A stretch of DNA of 64,000 bases from ENR-C587 sp942493235 (GTDB lineage: Bacteria > Bacteroidota > Ignavibacteria > Kapaibacteriales > UBA2268): contig OW818676.1 of NCBI GenBank assembly GCA_942493235.1, positions 496,001-560,000 on the forward strand. Reading direction: 5' to 3'. Position numbers and translations under genes: made by a program. Below, piece after piece: positions 1 through 8,304 of the stretch; the first letter of the stretch is position 1, and every line of letters starts with the position of its first letter. The notes under the pieces were generated by a model that saw nothing but the letters and a program-made list of their open reading frames with translations, made no database searches and was not told the DNA's origin.

Positions 1-551
1 CCGCCGATTGAGTGAAGAGCTTCAAATACCGTTACATCGTGTCCCAATTGAATTAAATCCCCGGCTACGCTAAGTCCGGCAGGACCACCACCAATAACGG
101 CAACATTTTTACCGGTTTTGGGTTTTGTTTCGGCAATTTGTAATCCGATATTATTTCTTTCCCAGTCAGCGGCAAATCTTTCGAGATAACCGATAGCAAC
201 AGAATCGCCCTTTTTACCGATAATACACTCTTTTTCGCATTGTTCTTCTTGTGGGCATACTCTTCCGCATACAGCCGGTAGGGCATTGTCTTCTTTTAGA
301 ATTGCTGCTGCTAATTTAAAATTTCTATCGCTAATGGCTTCAATAAACTGAGGTATTTTCACACTAACAGGGCAACCGGCTATGCAAGTAGGCTTTTTGC
401 ACTGAATACATCTTAATGCTTCTTCTACTGCGGTTTCTTCGTCATACCCCAAATTAACTTCTTTAAAATTTCTTGCTCTTTCTTTAGGGTCTTGTTCAGC
501 CATGTGATGACGAGGAATCTTCATTCTTTCTTTCATTGTTATCTCAGCCAT
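1..551 (-). CDS. nfnB: NfnB / GltD-type large subunit of NADH-dependent ferredoxin:NADP oxidoreductase (5' part)
   Basis: The gene runs off the left window edge; 183 codons of its N-terminus are visible. The N-terminal region carries two cysteine groups (near residues 48, 51, 56, 60 and 95, 99, 105, 109) that fit the [4Fe-4S] ligands of the GltD/NfnB family, followed by a Rossmann FAD motif GGGPAG near residue 155. In this family the protein is either glutamate synthase small chain or the large subunit of bifurcating NfnAB. The upstream NfnA gene overlaps it by 8 bp (shared ATGGCTGA), which strongly favours NfnB, an enzyme that couples NADPH, NADH and ferredoxin. GGAGG lies 6 bp before the ATG. 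The C-terminal NADPH domain lies outside the window and could not be checked. Confidence 0.85.
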   Translation of the reverse strand, partial: MAEITMKERMKIPRHHMAEQDPKERARNFKEVNLGYDEETAVEEALRCIQCKKPTCIAGCPVSVKIPQFIEAISDRNFKLAAAILKEDNALPAVCGRVCPQEEQCEKECIIGKKGDSVAIGYLERFAADWERNNIGLQIAETKPKTGKNVAVIGGGPAGLSVAGDLIQLGHDVTVFEALHSIG

Positions 552-1401
552 TGCTTACCTCCGATGCCATTTTATCTATATTACATACATGATTAGTTAA
601 AGATGTTTTCTCTTCTTCCAAATATATTCTATTTCTTTGAGTGAGAACAGCGAAATCGACTTGATGTGCGTCAAATTCAGGACCGTCAACGCAGACAAAG
701 ACTGTTTTATTATCTACTACCGCTCTGCATCCGCCACACATACCGGTACCGTCAACCATAATCGGATTTAAACTAACTACGGTTTTTATCCCATAAGGTC
801 TGGTTACTTCTGCTACTGCTTTCATCATCGGTATTGGACCAATGGCTAATACGAAGTCAACTTTTGTACCGCCGTCAATTATATCTTTAAGTTTATTGGT
901 AACAAAGCCATGATAACCGTAAGAACCGTCATCTGTAGTAGCATATACTTCGTCGCAGACTTCTCTCATTTCATTTTCTAAGATAATAAATTCTTTGCTT
1001 CTGCCGCCAATAATTGAGATTACATGGTTACCTGCTTCTTTTAAAGCTTTAGCTGTCGGAAATGCAATTGCAGTCCCTACACCACCGCCAATACTAACAG
1101 CAGTGCCAAAATTCTCAATATGAGAGGCTTTGCCAAGAGGTCCTACCAAATCTTGAATAAAATCTCCGGTTTCTAAACGGTTTAATTCTTTGGTCGTTTT
1201 TCCGATGCCTTGAGCTATTATAGTAATAGTTCCATTTAAAATATCAGAATCCGCAATTGTAAGCGGAATTCTCTCGCCGTCGGGCAATACTCTTAGAATA
1301 ATGAACTGTCCGGCTTTTCTCTTTTCTGCAATTTTCGGAGCCTCAATACGGAATAATTTAGTATCCGGACCCAAAAATCTCGCTTCTACAATTTTGTTCA
1401 T
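544..1401 (-). CDS. nfnA: NfnA, FAD/[2Fe-2S] small subunit of NADH-dependent ferredoxin:NADP oxidoreductase (sulfide dehydrogenase beta-like)
   Basis: The 285-residue protein belongs to the ferredoxin-NADP reductase superfamily. An FAD-binding RIPLT motif lies at residues 44-48, a nucleotide-binding GGGVG at 105-109, and the C-terminal [2Fe-2S] site is visible as D217, C222, C225 and C237. The Asp plus three Cys set is the pattern known for NfnA. The family includes PyrK and sulfide dehydrogenase beta, but the overlap with a GltD-like gene makes NfnAB the best reading: reversible coupling of 2 NADPH to NADH plus reduced ferredoxin. AAGGAT lies before the ATG. It sits 26 bp after rpiB in the same direction, so the three genes are probably co-transcribed. 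Confidence 0.88.
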   Translation of the reverse strand: MNKIVEARFLGPDTKLFRIEAPKIAEKRKAGQFIILRVLPDGERIPLTIADSDILNGTITIIAQGIGKTTKELNRLETGDFIQDLVGPLGKASHIENFGTAVSIGGGVGTAIAFPTAKALKEAGNHVISIIGGRSKEFIILENEMREVCDEVYATTDDGSYGYHGFVTNKLKDIIDGGTKVDFVLAIGPIPMMKAVAEVTRPYGIKTVVSLNPIMVDGTGMCGGCRAVVDNKTVFVCVDGPEFDAHQVDFAVLTQRNRIYLEEEKTSLTNHVCNIDKMASEVSNG

Positions 1402-1427
1402 AAAAATAAATCCTTAACTAATTGTTT

Positions 1428-1868
1428 TTAATTTCCTGTAAGAAAATGTATTTTTTCAACTCTAATCATGTGCCTACCGCCTAAAAACTCCGTATCTAAA
1501 AACGTTAGAATTAACTCTTTAGCTTTTTCTATATCTATTATTCTGGCACCCAAAGTAATTACATTAGCATTGTTATGTTCGCGAGCCAATTTAGCCATCT
1601 CAGTAGTAACGCAATTAGCGGCTCGAATACCTGTTACTTTATTGGCAGTAATCGAAACACCGATACCGGTACCGCAAACAATTACTCCGAAATCGGCAAT
1701 TCCAGCGGCAACCGCTTCAGCTGCCGGATAAGCATAATCAGGATAATCAACAGAATCTTCGGAATAAGTTCCGAAATCCAATACCTGATGGTCATGCTGC
1801 TTAATCCATTCAATCAATTCTTTTTTATAAAGAAATCCTGCGTGATCTGCTCCAAATGCTATTTTCAT
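1428..1868 (-). CDS. rpiB: Ribose-5-phosphate isomerase B
   Basis: The 146-residue length is typical for RpiB, which interconverts ribose 5-phosphate and ribulose 5-phosphate in the pentose phosphate pathway. The N-terminal GADHAG (D8, H9), the catalytic Cys65 in VCGTGIG and the REHNNAN segment with H98 are all present. It is the first gene of a likely rpiB-nfnA-nfnB transcript, which would link NADPH redox balance to pentose metabolism; that link is inference. GTGGA upstream of the ATG may be the ribosome binding site and lies inside a DnaA-box-like sequence at the edge of the spacer. Confidence 0.95.
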   Translation of the reverse strand: MKIAFGADHAGFLYKKELIEWIKQHDHQVLDFGTYSEDSVDYPDYAYPAAEAVAAGIADFGVIVCGTGIGVSITANKVTGIRAANCVTTEMAKLAREHNNANVITLGARIIDIEKAKELILTFLDTEFLGGRHMIRVEKIHFLTGN

Positions 1869-1871
1869 TAT

Positions 1872-2262
1872 TTTTCCACTTATATTTATTTAAGATTATT
1901 CGTTCAATTTAAAGCAATTATAAAATATTCGAAATTTTATCCATTATTTTTCCACATCTTTTGAAGAATTGACGTTTTTCAACTGTTCAAAATTTGTATT
2001 TTTCATCTTTAGTTTTCAATTTTTGTGTGGAAAACTCTGCTTATTAACATCACCGTGTAAAAGTAAATGTTATGCACATTGTTTTCCACACAAAAATACG
2101 GATATATTCGCAAATTCAAACTATATCAAAATCAATACTTAGAAATATGCAAGCATTATTTTTCCACTTTTCCCCATACACCATAATCATCATCATAAAA
2201 ATTTTTAAAGTTATAATATATAAGAGAAAAATCTGAGGAAAAAGTATATTTTAATTACAAAA
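1872..2262. other. Candidate chromosomal replication origin (DnaA-box cluster in AT-rich spacer)
   Basis: This gene-free stretch between the divergent sides of rpiB and cdsA holds four exact matches to the DnaA-box consensus TTWTNCACA: TTTTCCACA at 1948-1956, its complement TGTGGAAAA at 2026-2034, TTATGCACA at 2070-2078 and TTTTCCACA at 2082-2090. Near matches TTTTCCACT lie at 1872-1880 and 2160-2168. The stretch 2091-2262 is very AT-rich and could act as an unwinding element. Two parS palindromes and mnmG/mnmE lie 10-14 kb to the right, as expected for an origin region. dnaA itself is not in the window, so the call rests on the box cluster and neighbourhood. The alternative is a DnaA-bound regulatory region. 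Confidence 0.6.
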
Positions 2263-3168
2263 TTACTGTTTCACAAATAAGAAATATATTGTTACTATAG
2301 CAAATACTATAGGAGAACTAAATAATATACTATCAAATCTATCTAAAAATCCACCATGCCCGGGAATCAGATTTGAACTATCTTTTACTTTAGTATCTCT
2401 TTTAAGTTGAGATTCAGCCAAATCTCCAATTGTACCTACTATTCCTATAACTGCTCCCAGTATAAATGAAAGCTCCAAAGGAAATTGCGGCACAGCTAAA
2501 TACATAGTCAATACAAAACCGAATATCGAAAATACAAATCCGGCAATTGCTCCCTCCCAAGATTTCTTAGGACTAATTCTCTCAAATAATTTATGTTTAC
2601 CAATAGCCGAACCTATAAAATAGGCTCCAGAATCACCAGCCCAAATAGAAATGAATAATGCCATTACAACCCAGCCCCAATCAGAATAAGATAAAAAACT
2701 TTCTCTGATAAATGAACCGATTTCTGACATACCCGAATGGAAATTTGAGAACTCTCTTAAAACTACAAGAGAAAGGAAAAAATTAGATATATAATTATAT
2801 GATTGAGTATTTACCGATATATTGAAAAAGTTATTTTCTTTTTTATTCCATAGATTTAAAGCAAGATTTAAAATATTAAAGAATAATAAAAGAAATAGAA
2901 ATGTAAGCAAAGCAGTTAATACTCTATCTTTTTCGTTATTATTTAATATAGTATAGAAAATTCCAATATTTAAAATATTAAATATCAATGGAATATAATG
3001 TAGTGGGAATGTGTTTTTATTCTCAGACATTTTTAGGAATTCCCAAATACAAAGGCTTGATATTATTAAAATTGAAATAAGGAAGAACTCTTTTCCGGCT
3101 ATAATAACAAAAATAAATAGTGGTATTCCAATAACTCCAACAGCTACTCTTTTTACTAAATTATTCAA
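2263..3168 (-). CDS. cdsA: Phosphatidate cytidylyltransferase
   Basis: The 301-residue protein has about eight hydrophobic membrane segments and the CDP-alcohol synthase signature at residues 256-280 (KRD, then KD, then PGHGGFLDRFD). It makes CDP-diacylglycerol from phosphatidate and CTP in the inner membrane, the branch point of phospholipid synthesis. The start appears to be TTG at 3168, preceded by AAGGGTG. It stands alone, facing away from the candidate origin's other neighbour rpiB only by spacing; both run on the minus strand. The usual cdsA partners (uppS, dxr, rseP) are not adjacent here. Confidence 0.93.
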   Translation of the reverse strand: MNNLVKRVAVGVIGIPLFIFVIIAGKEFFLISILIISSLCIWEFLKMSENKNTFPLHYIPLIFNILNIGIFYTILNNNEKDRVLTALLTFLFLLLFFNILNLALNLWNKKENNFFNISVNTQSYNYISNFFLSLVVLREFSNFHSGMSEIGSFIRESFLSYSDWGWVVMALFISIWAGDSGAYFIGSAIGKHKLFERISPKKSWEGAIAGFVFSIFGFVLTMYLAVPQFPLELSFILGAVIGIVGTIGDLAESQLKRDTKVKDSSNLIPGHGGFLDRFDSILFSSPIVFAIVTIYFLFVKQ

Positions 3169-3319
3169 TTTAACACCCTTTTTAATATAATATTTTCACA
3201 TAATTCAAATATATTAAATTTTATGGAGAAAATTTAGAATATTTTAAGATATTTTAGGATAAATAAAGATAATAATTTTCTTATTTGAAAAATTTATATA
3301 TTTTTTACTTAGAAATACT

Positions 3320-3327
3320 TATTTTTG
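3320..3327 (+). promoter_or_regulatory. Possible -7 element (TATTTTTG) for the HAD gene
   Basis: TATTTTTG matches the Bacteroidota TAnnTTTG element and lies 26 bp before the ATG at 3354. No good TTTG is seen at the expected upstream spacing, so this is only half a promoter. Confidence 0.3.
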
Positions 3328-3353
3328 AATATTATTAAAAAAATCCAAAAATT

Positions 3354-4052
3354 ATGAGCAATATTAAGAAAAATAATATTAGTATTTTTACTGAATTTGA
3401 CGGTATAGTGATAGAGAATCATTTTACAGATTATTTAAATAGTTTGAATTTCGATAGTATAAGCTCCATACTTACAAAAAATAATATAGATATTGCGATA
3501 AATAATTATTATATTGATTCAAATTTTAAAGTTTTTGCTGATTATTGCCGAAATCAAAATATTGAATTAAGCATTATAAGTGATGGATTTAAAGAATTAC
3601 TATCTCCAGTTTTTAAAAAAATAAATCTTGATTACATTAAATACTATGCTAATTCATTAGAATATATAAATGGTGAAATCTATGCAACTCCTTATGGAGC
3701 AAGTGAATCGTGCAATTGTAAAAATAATGCAAATGATAGTGATTTATTAAATTCTTTTATTTTTAAAAATAAATCTTGCAAAAGAAACACAATTTTATCT
3801 AATTGCGAACCGGAAAATATTATTGTATATATCGGAGACGGATATTATGATAATTGTATGGCAGACTATAGCGATATAATTTTCGCAAAAGAAAAATTAT
3901 CAGCTTATTGTAATAAGTATAGAATACCTCATTATAATTTTAAAAATTTCTTTGATATTTATAGAATATTTAAAGAGATAGTAGAAAAGCAAAAATTTAA
4001 AATTAGGCATCAAGCCTTTTTGAATCGCAAAAGAGCATTTGAATTTGAATAG
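3354..4052 (+). CDS. HAD-superfamily phosphatase-like protein (MtnX / phosphoserine phosphatase-like)
   Basis: The 232-residue protein follows the HAD fold order: motif I at residues 12-18 (FTEFDGI), motif II as ISDG near residues 75-78, and motif IV as GDGYYD at 161-166. The MtnX/SerB-like layout includes Cys pairs (SCNCKN, SCKRN) between motifs II and IV, as in some MtnX-like proteins. The oddity is motif I: the usual nucleophile Asp is Glu14 (E-F-D instead of D-x-D), which would be expected to weaken or abolish phosphoenzyme formation. There is no obvious ribosome binding site. It is followed at 64 bp by a histidine kinase gene in the same direction; any functional link is unproven. Confidence 0.7.
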   Translation: MSNIKKNNISIFTEFDGIVIENHFTDYLNSLNFDSISSILTKNNIDIAINNYYIDSNFKVFADYCRNQNIELSIISDGFKELLSPVFKKINLDYIKYYANSLEYINGEIYATPYGASESCNCKNNANDSDLLNSFIFKNKSCKRNTILSNCEPENIIVYIGDGYYDNCMADYSDIIFAKEKLSAYCNKYRIPHYNFKNFFDIYRIFKEIVEKQKFKIRHQAFLNRKRAFEFE

Positions 4053-4116
4053 ATAATGGAAGTAATTTTTAAAAAATAATTAAATAATAGAATATTTAAT
4101 TCAAAAGATAATATAT

Positions 4117-5649
4117 ATGAAAACGATAAGATGTTTATTTTTAGTAGTTATTTTATTGAGTTTTAGCTTAAAGGTAAAAGCTCAATCAGACAATCCGAGA
4201 ATTTCTCTTGATGCAGTAAAAATAAATTCGATTAGAATTGAAAATTTAGATTTGAATAATATTGTGATGTCAACTAACGACACTATTGAATTTTTCTATC
4301 ATGTCGAAAATATTACCGCTCAGAAAACTCCATTTAGATTTATGAATCTGCTCAAATATAGAGATCAAGAGTATTCTAAAGCTACTAATACTACATCTAT
4401 AAAATATTCAACACTTAGCCAAGAGTACTACAATTTAATTATTTCTGCTCTCGATACTAAAAATCAATGGAATGCTACTCCACTGATAATTAATTTCAGA
4501 GTTAATAATAGAGAAGATTCTTTATTAAATACTATTGAAGAGCTGACAGACAAAATAAATACAAGTTCTGAAAATAAACAAGAAAATCGTACCATAGACG
4601 TAATAAGAAAAACAAAGATAACAGATTTTAATATTTTATCTTTTATTATCGGTTTTGTATCTTCTTCAATAATTTTAGTGTCTTTATTTCTTACAAACAA
4701 AAGAAAAAATCAAAATATAAAAGGGAAAAGAAAAATGGAGAATGGACAAGTTACTATTTCTAAAGAAGAATATGATAAATTGTTAGTTGAAAATACTAAT
4801 CTTAAAGCAGAAATAGCTGCTCTTCGTAGCCAAATAGATAATATGAGCTCTAGAACCAATGAGCTTAGTACCCAAAATTCTGAACTTAAAGAAAGTGTTG
4901 AAAAGCTCCAGATTGGTAAATCTGAATTTGAAGAATTACAAAAGCAAAAAGATGATTTATTTGCAATGGTTATTCATGATATTAAGAACCCTGCCGGATT
5001 GATAAAAAGCTTGGTTGAGCTACTTAAATCTTATGATTTAACTGCACTTGAGCAAAGAGAAATTATTGATGATATAGTTGAAACTTCAAGCCGAATTGTT
5101 TCCCTCTCTCAAGAAGTTACCAGAATTTTAGCATTAGAAAGTAGTGCATTAAGACTTAATATTGAAGATTGGGATATTAGAGAAATTGTTAAAGATGTAC
5201 AGAAACGTAATTCCATAGCTGCAAATAATAAAAATATTGATATAATGATAGAACTCAAAGAAGTACCATTTATTCCTATAGATCCCCAAAAGGTAGATGA
5301 AGTAATAGATAATTTGATTTCTAATGCAGTTAAATTTTCTCCTAAAAATGGAAAAGTTAAAATTACTTGTAAAAAATCTGACAGCTTTGTCGAGGTTTCA
5401 ATTAGTGATAACGGATTAGGTCTCTCTCAAGAAGATATTAGTAAAGCTTTCCAAAGAGGTGTTAAATTAAGCACACAGCCAACTGCTAATGAACCATCTT
5501 CGGGTTTTGGCTTATGGATAGTTAAAAAATTAGTTGAAGCTCATCGCGGAAGAGTTAAAATTACCAGTGCTTTGGGTAAAGGTTCTACTTTCAGTGTTCT
5601 ATTCCCTATTAACGGAATCGAACAAGTAGATGAAGGTAATGATATGTAG
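4117..5649 (+). CDS. Membrane sensor histidine kinase with periplasmic Y_Y_Y-like domain
   Basis: A signal peptide (to about residue 23, ending KAQ) precedes a periplasmic region of about 145 residues whose end resembles the Y_Y_Y domain of hybrid sensors. A transmembrane segment lies near residues 172-193 and a long coiled coil near 210-275. The kinase core follows: HisKA with phospho-acceptor His287 (VIHDIKNP), N box with N399 and N403, G1 DNGLGLS near 431, and G2 GFGLW. No receiver domain is fused and no response regulator is adjacent, so the partner is unknown. Unlike classical Y_Y_Y sensors it lacks the beta-propeller. It converges on the M28 peptidase gene across a long palindrome. Confidence 0.88.
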   Translation: MKTIRCLFLVVILLSFSLKVKAQSDNPRISLDAVKINSIRIENLDLNNIVMSTNDTIEFFYHVENITAQKTPFRFMNLLKYRDQEYSKATNTTSIKYSTLSQEYYNLIISALDTKNQWNATPLIINFRVNNREDSLLNTIEELTDKINTSSENKQENRTIDVIRKTKITDFNILSFIIGFVSSSIILVSLFLTNKRKNQNIKGKRKMENGQVTISKEEYDKLLVENTNLKAEIAALRSQIDNMSSRTNELSTQNSELKESVEKLQIGKSEFEELQKQKDDLFAMVIHDIKNPAGLIKSLVELLKSYDLTALEQREIIDDIVETSSRIVSLSQEVTRILALESSALRLNIEDWDIREIVKDVQKRNSIAANNKNIDIMIELKEVPFIPIDPQKVDEVIDNLISNAVKFSPKNGKVKITCKKSDSFVEVSISDNGLGLSQEDISKAFQRGVKLSTQPTANEPSSGFGLWIVKKLVEAHRGRVKITSALGKGSTFSVLFPINGIEQVDEGNDM

Positions 5650-5655
5650 AAGTTA

Positions 5656-5693
5656 TAAAGTGGAAAGTTATAAAGTTATAACTTTCCACTTTA
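5656..5693. terminator. Perfect 18-bp palindrome between convergent genes, likely bidirectional terminator
   Basis: The arms 5656-5673 and 5676-5693 are perfectly complementary with a 2-base centre. The gene ends at 5649 (+) and 5701 (-) flank it. There is no long U-tract on either side, so it may act as a weak terminator or be a dispersed palindromic repeat; its arm text (TTATAACTTTC) recurs in the repeat islands at 27.0 and 50.9 kb. Confidence 0.55.
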
Positions 5694-5700
5694 AGTATAG

Positions 5701-7539
5701 CTATTTCTTTTTCAATTCTACTTCAACTGATTTTTCTTTTCCGGCTCTTAGGTATTTAACTATTACTTTATCTCCTGCTTTTGCTTCTTTTAGGCAATAG
5801 GTTAAATCATATAAGTTTTTAACTTTTTTCCCTGCAAATTCAGTAATTATATCTGCATTTTGCAGTCCGGCTTTTTGAGCAGGGCTGCTTTCGCTGGTAC
5901 CACTTATTTTAAGACCGTTTGGGTCTTCACCAAAGTCCGGAACTATGCCGAACCATACATTGCCATAGCTTGGTTTCATATCCTTTTTAGGGTCTGTATT
6001 GATTGATTTATTTATATCCGGCTTATTATTCTCGTTTCCGATAGTATAAACAATTTTTTCGGCAAAATTGATAATTCTATTCATACCTTCGAAATTGATT
6101 TTATCATAATCATCAGCCGGTGAGTGATAGTCAGAATGCAGACCTGAGAAAAACATTAATACCGGAATACTTTCGGCAAAAAACGAGGAATTATCACTTG
6201 GAGAGAATCCTTCCTGCATTTTAGAAATATTTAATGAATCAATTGCCGCAATTGAATCTATTACTCGAGAGAAATACATAGATGAACCTGTACCGAGCAT
6301 ACTTAAACTATTATCTTTCATTCTGCCGACCATATCGAAATTTAGCATAGATACTATTTGATTAATTGGTACCGGAGAATTTTTAACAAAATATGAAGAA
6401 CCTAATAATCCTTTTTCTTCTGCATTGAAAGCAACAAATATTATAGGTCTTTTAGTCGGATTTTTAGAAAAAATTCTTGATAATTCAATTACTGCAGAAG
6501 TTCCAGAAGCATTATCGTCTGCTCCGTTGTGAACCATTTTAGTTTTGCCTTTATAAGTGGAATTATCGTCGCCCCATCCAAGATGGTCAAAATGACCGCC
6601 AATTACTATGTATTCTTGAGATTTTGATTTATCTGTTCCCTCTATATAGCCAACTACATTTGGTATTTGAACATTATCTGTCTGCAAATCTATATTTAGT
6701 GAAATGCTTAAATTTGGTAATACAAAGCTTACAGGTTGCTTTTTATTGCTTATTAAAGTTTCCATAGGGTATAAATTTTTACCTGCGGGGAAGAATTTAG
6801 ATATTGAAGTTCTGTTAGCTTGAATAACCATGATTCCGGATTTAGAGGCGAATCTATCAATATATTCTTTGTAATAAGTATTTGCAGAATCACTTTGGCG
6901 TTTAACGATTATTACAGCACTGGCTCCGTGCTCTCGAGCATTCATTACTTTATACCTGATGTTAGAATACTCATCAAGAAAATTATATTTTGTTCCACCA
7001 TTAGCTGTTGAATCACCAATTACAATTACTACTTTACCTTTAACATCGATTCCTGCATAATCGTCGTAGCTTAGGTCTTTGGAGCTAACGCCAAAGCCTA
7101 CAAATACAAGTTCTGCATCTTTGACAGAACCAATATCACTAATAGACATTGGTCTCCAGTCTGTATTAATTGCCCAGCTGCGTTTTACTTTTTTCCAATC
7201 TTCTTTGGGAAGTCCTTCGCGTGGAATAACAGTATTAAAAAATAAGTCGTTTTTATCGCCTAATTTAATAGCTTTGGGATAAAGAAAAATTTGTAAGTAA
7301 CCAAATCCAAATTGTTTTAATCCTGCAGCTTTGAATTGCTCGGCTATATATTCTGCGGCAGTTAGATTAAATTTATCTCCTGCTTCACGTCCCTCCAATT
7401 TATCATCGGATAAATATTTAAGGTCTGCTTTTACATTCTCTATATTAACAGATTGGCAACATAACTGAACCGAAATAAAGGAATATGTAAGTACAGTAAG
7501 TATCATTCCTTTTATTAAATTGTAAAAATATTTCTTCAT
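5701..7539 (-). CDS. Secreted M28-family zinc aminopeptidase with PA and PDZ domains
   Basis: The 612-residue protein starts with a signal peptide and has a PA-type insert near residues 150-300. The M28 core shows zinc ligands H316 and D318 in GGHFDHLG, D341/D342 in ADDNASG, the catalytic EE pair in NAEEKG near 374, an Asp in NFDMVGR near 400, and a His in HSDYHSPADD near 470. A PDZ domain fills about residues 530-612. This layout is common in FCB-group bacteria and suggests an exported peptidase that trims N-terminal residues from peptides. It stands alone. The substrate is not predictable. Confidence 0.9.
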   Translation of the reverse strand: MKKYFYNLIKGMILTVLTYSFISVQLCCQSVNIENVKADLKYLSDDKLEGREAGDKFNLTAAEYIAEQFKAAGLKQFGFGYLQIFLYPKAIKLGDKNDLFFNTVIPREGLPKEDWKKVKRSWAINTDWRPMSISDIGSVKDAELVFVGFGVSSKDLSYDDYAGIDVKGKVVIVIGDSTANGGTKYNFLDEYSNIRYKVMNAREHGASAVIIVKRQSDSANTYYKEYIDRFASKSGIMVIQANRTSISKFFPAGKNLYPMETLISNKKQPVSFVLPNLSISLNIDLQTDNVQIPNVVGYIEGTDKSKSQEYIVIGGHFDHLGWGDDNSTYKGKTKMVHNGADDNASGTSAVIELSRIFSKNPTKRPIIFVAFNAEEKGLLGSSYFVKNSPVPINQIVSMLNFDMVGRMKDNSLSMLGTGSSMYFSRVIDSIAAIDSLNISKMQEGFSPSDNSSFFAESIPVLMFFSGLHSDYHSPADDYDKINFEGMNRIINFAEKIVYTIGNENNKPDINKSINTDPKKDMKPSYGNVWFGIVPDFGEDPNGLKISGTSESSPAQKAGLQNADIITEFAGKKVKNLYDLTYCLKEAKAGDKVIVKYLRAGKEKSVEVELKKK

Positions 7540-7646
7540 TTTAGTTTATCCCTTTGATATTTAAAAATATTAATATACAAAATATATTTTAAAATGCAAA
7601 GAAAGAAATATTCTTTGCATTTTAGTCATTACTGATTTTTATTAAT

Positions 7647-8192
7647 TTATTTTATTATCTTAGATATTGCTTTAAATTCCGGAATATCGCTACTTTCGCA
7701 AATTTCCATTAGAATTGATTCGTAGGAACTAATAGTAATTGATTCTTTCAACATTCTCTCTAATGCTATGTAGTGGTCATTATCTTTGCGAGAGCAGATG
7801 CAGTCCTCGATTACTATCGGGCTATATCCGGCTTCTTTTAACTGAATTACTGTCTGAAGTACGCAGATATGAGATTCCATACCTACCACGATAATATTTT
7901 TCTTACCGTAATTCTCGAGCATTTCTACAAAGCTGGTATTTTTCATACAGCTAAAAGTAGTTTTCTCTATAGGTACGTATAATTCACCTAATGCTTTGAT
8001 TAGAGGTTCAATAGTGTTACCTAATCCTTTTGGATATTGCTCGGTTATAACTATCGGCAATTTGAATAATTTCAATCCCTGAATGAGTTTACTTATGTTT
8101 TCGGTTATATAATCAGCTTCAGGCATTGCAGGAATAAGCTTTTCCTGAATATCTATCTGAAGAAGTAAGCAATTGTCTTTATTAATCAACAT
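7647..8192 (-). CDS. Isochorismatase-like cysteine hydrolase
   Basis: The 181-residue protein shows the isochorismatase-fold triad: Asp in LQIDIQEKL, Lys in PIEKTTFSC, and the nucleophile Cys in GMESHICVLQT. It resembles the YcaC/ISOC2 branch of unknown substrate rather than siderophore isochorismatases. I chose ATG at 8192 because it gives the family's normal N-terminus; an in-frame GTG at 8222 would add 10 residues without a ribosome binding site. It is divergent from dusB. Confidence 0.85.
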   Translation of the reverse strand: MLINKDNCLLLQIDIQEKLIPAMPEADYITENISKLIQGLKLFKLPIVITEQYPKGLGNTIEPLIKALGELYVPIEKTTFSCMKNTSFVEMLENYGKKNIIVVGMESHICVLQTVIQLKEAGYSPIVIEDCICSRKDNDHYIALERMLKESITISSYESILMEICESSDIPEFKAISKIIK

Positions 8193-8304
8193 AATATATT
8201 CCAAGTTTGTTAATAAAGACACAATTTAAGAAAAAATATCATTTATATAAAATAAAATCTGTGTTAATTCTTTATTCTCGGTATTTAAAATTTGAATTTA
8301 GGAT

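Noticed and set aside
1575..1964. Plus-strand open frame of 129 codons opposite rpiB
   Set aside because: It overlaps the strongly supported rpiB on the other strand and shows no domain; it is a shadow frame.
2169..2200. ATC-ATC-ATC run as DnaA-trio elements
   Set aside because: The known trio motif reads TAG 5' to 3' on the relevant strand; this run does not match in either orientation.
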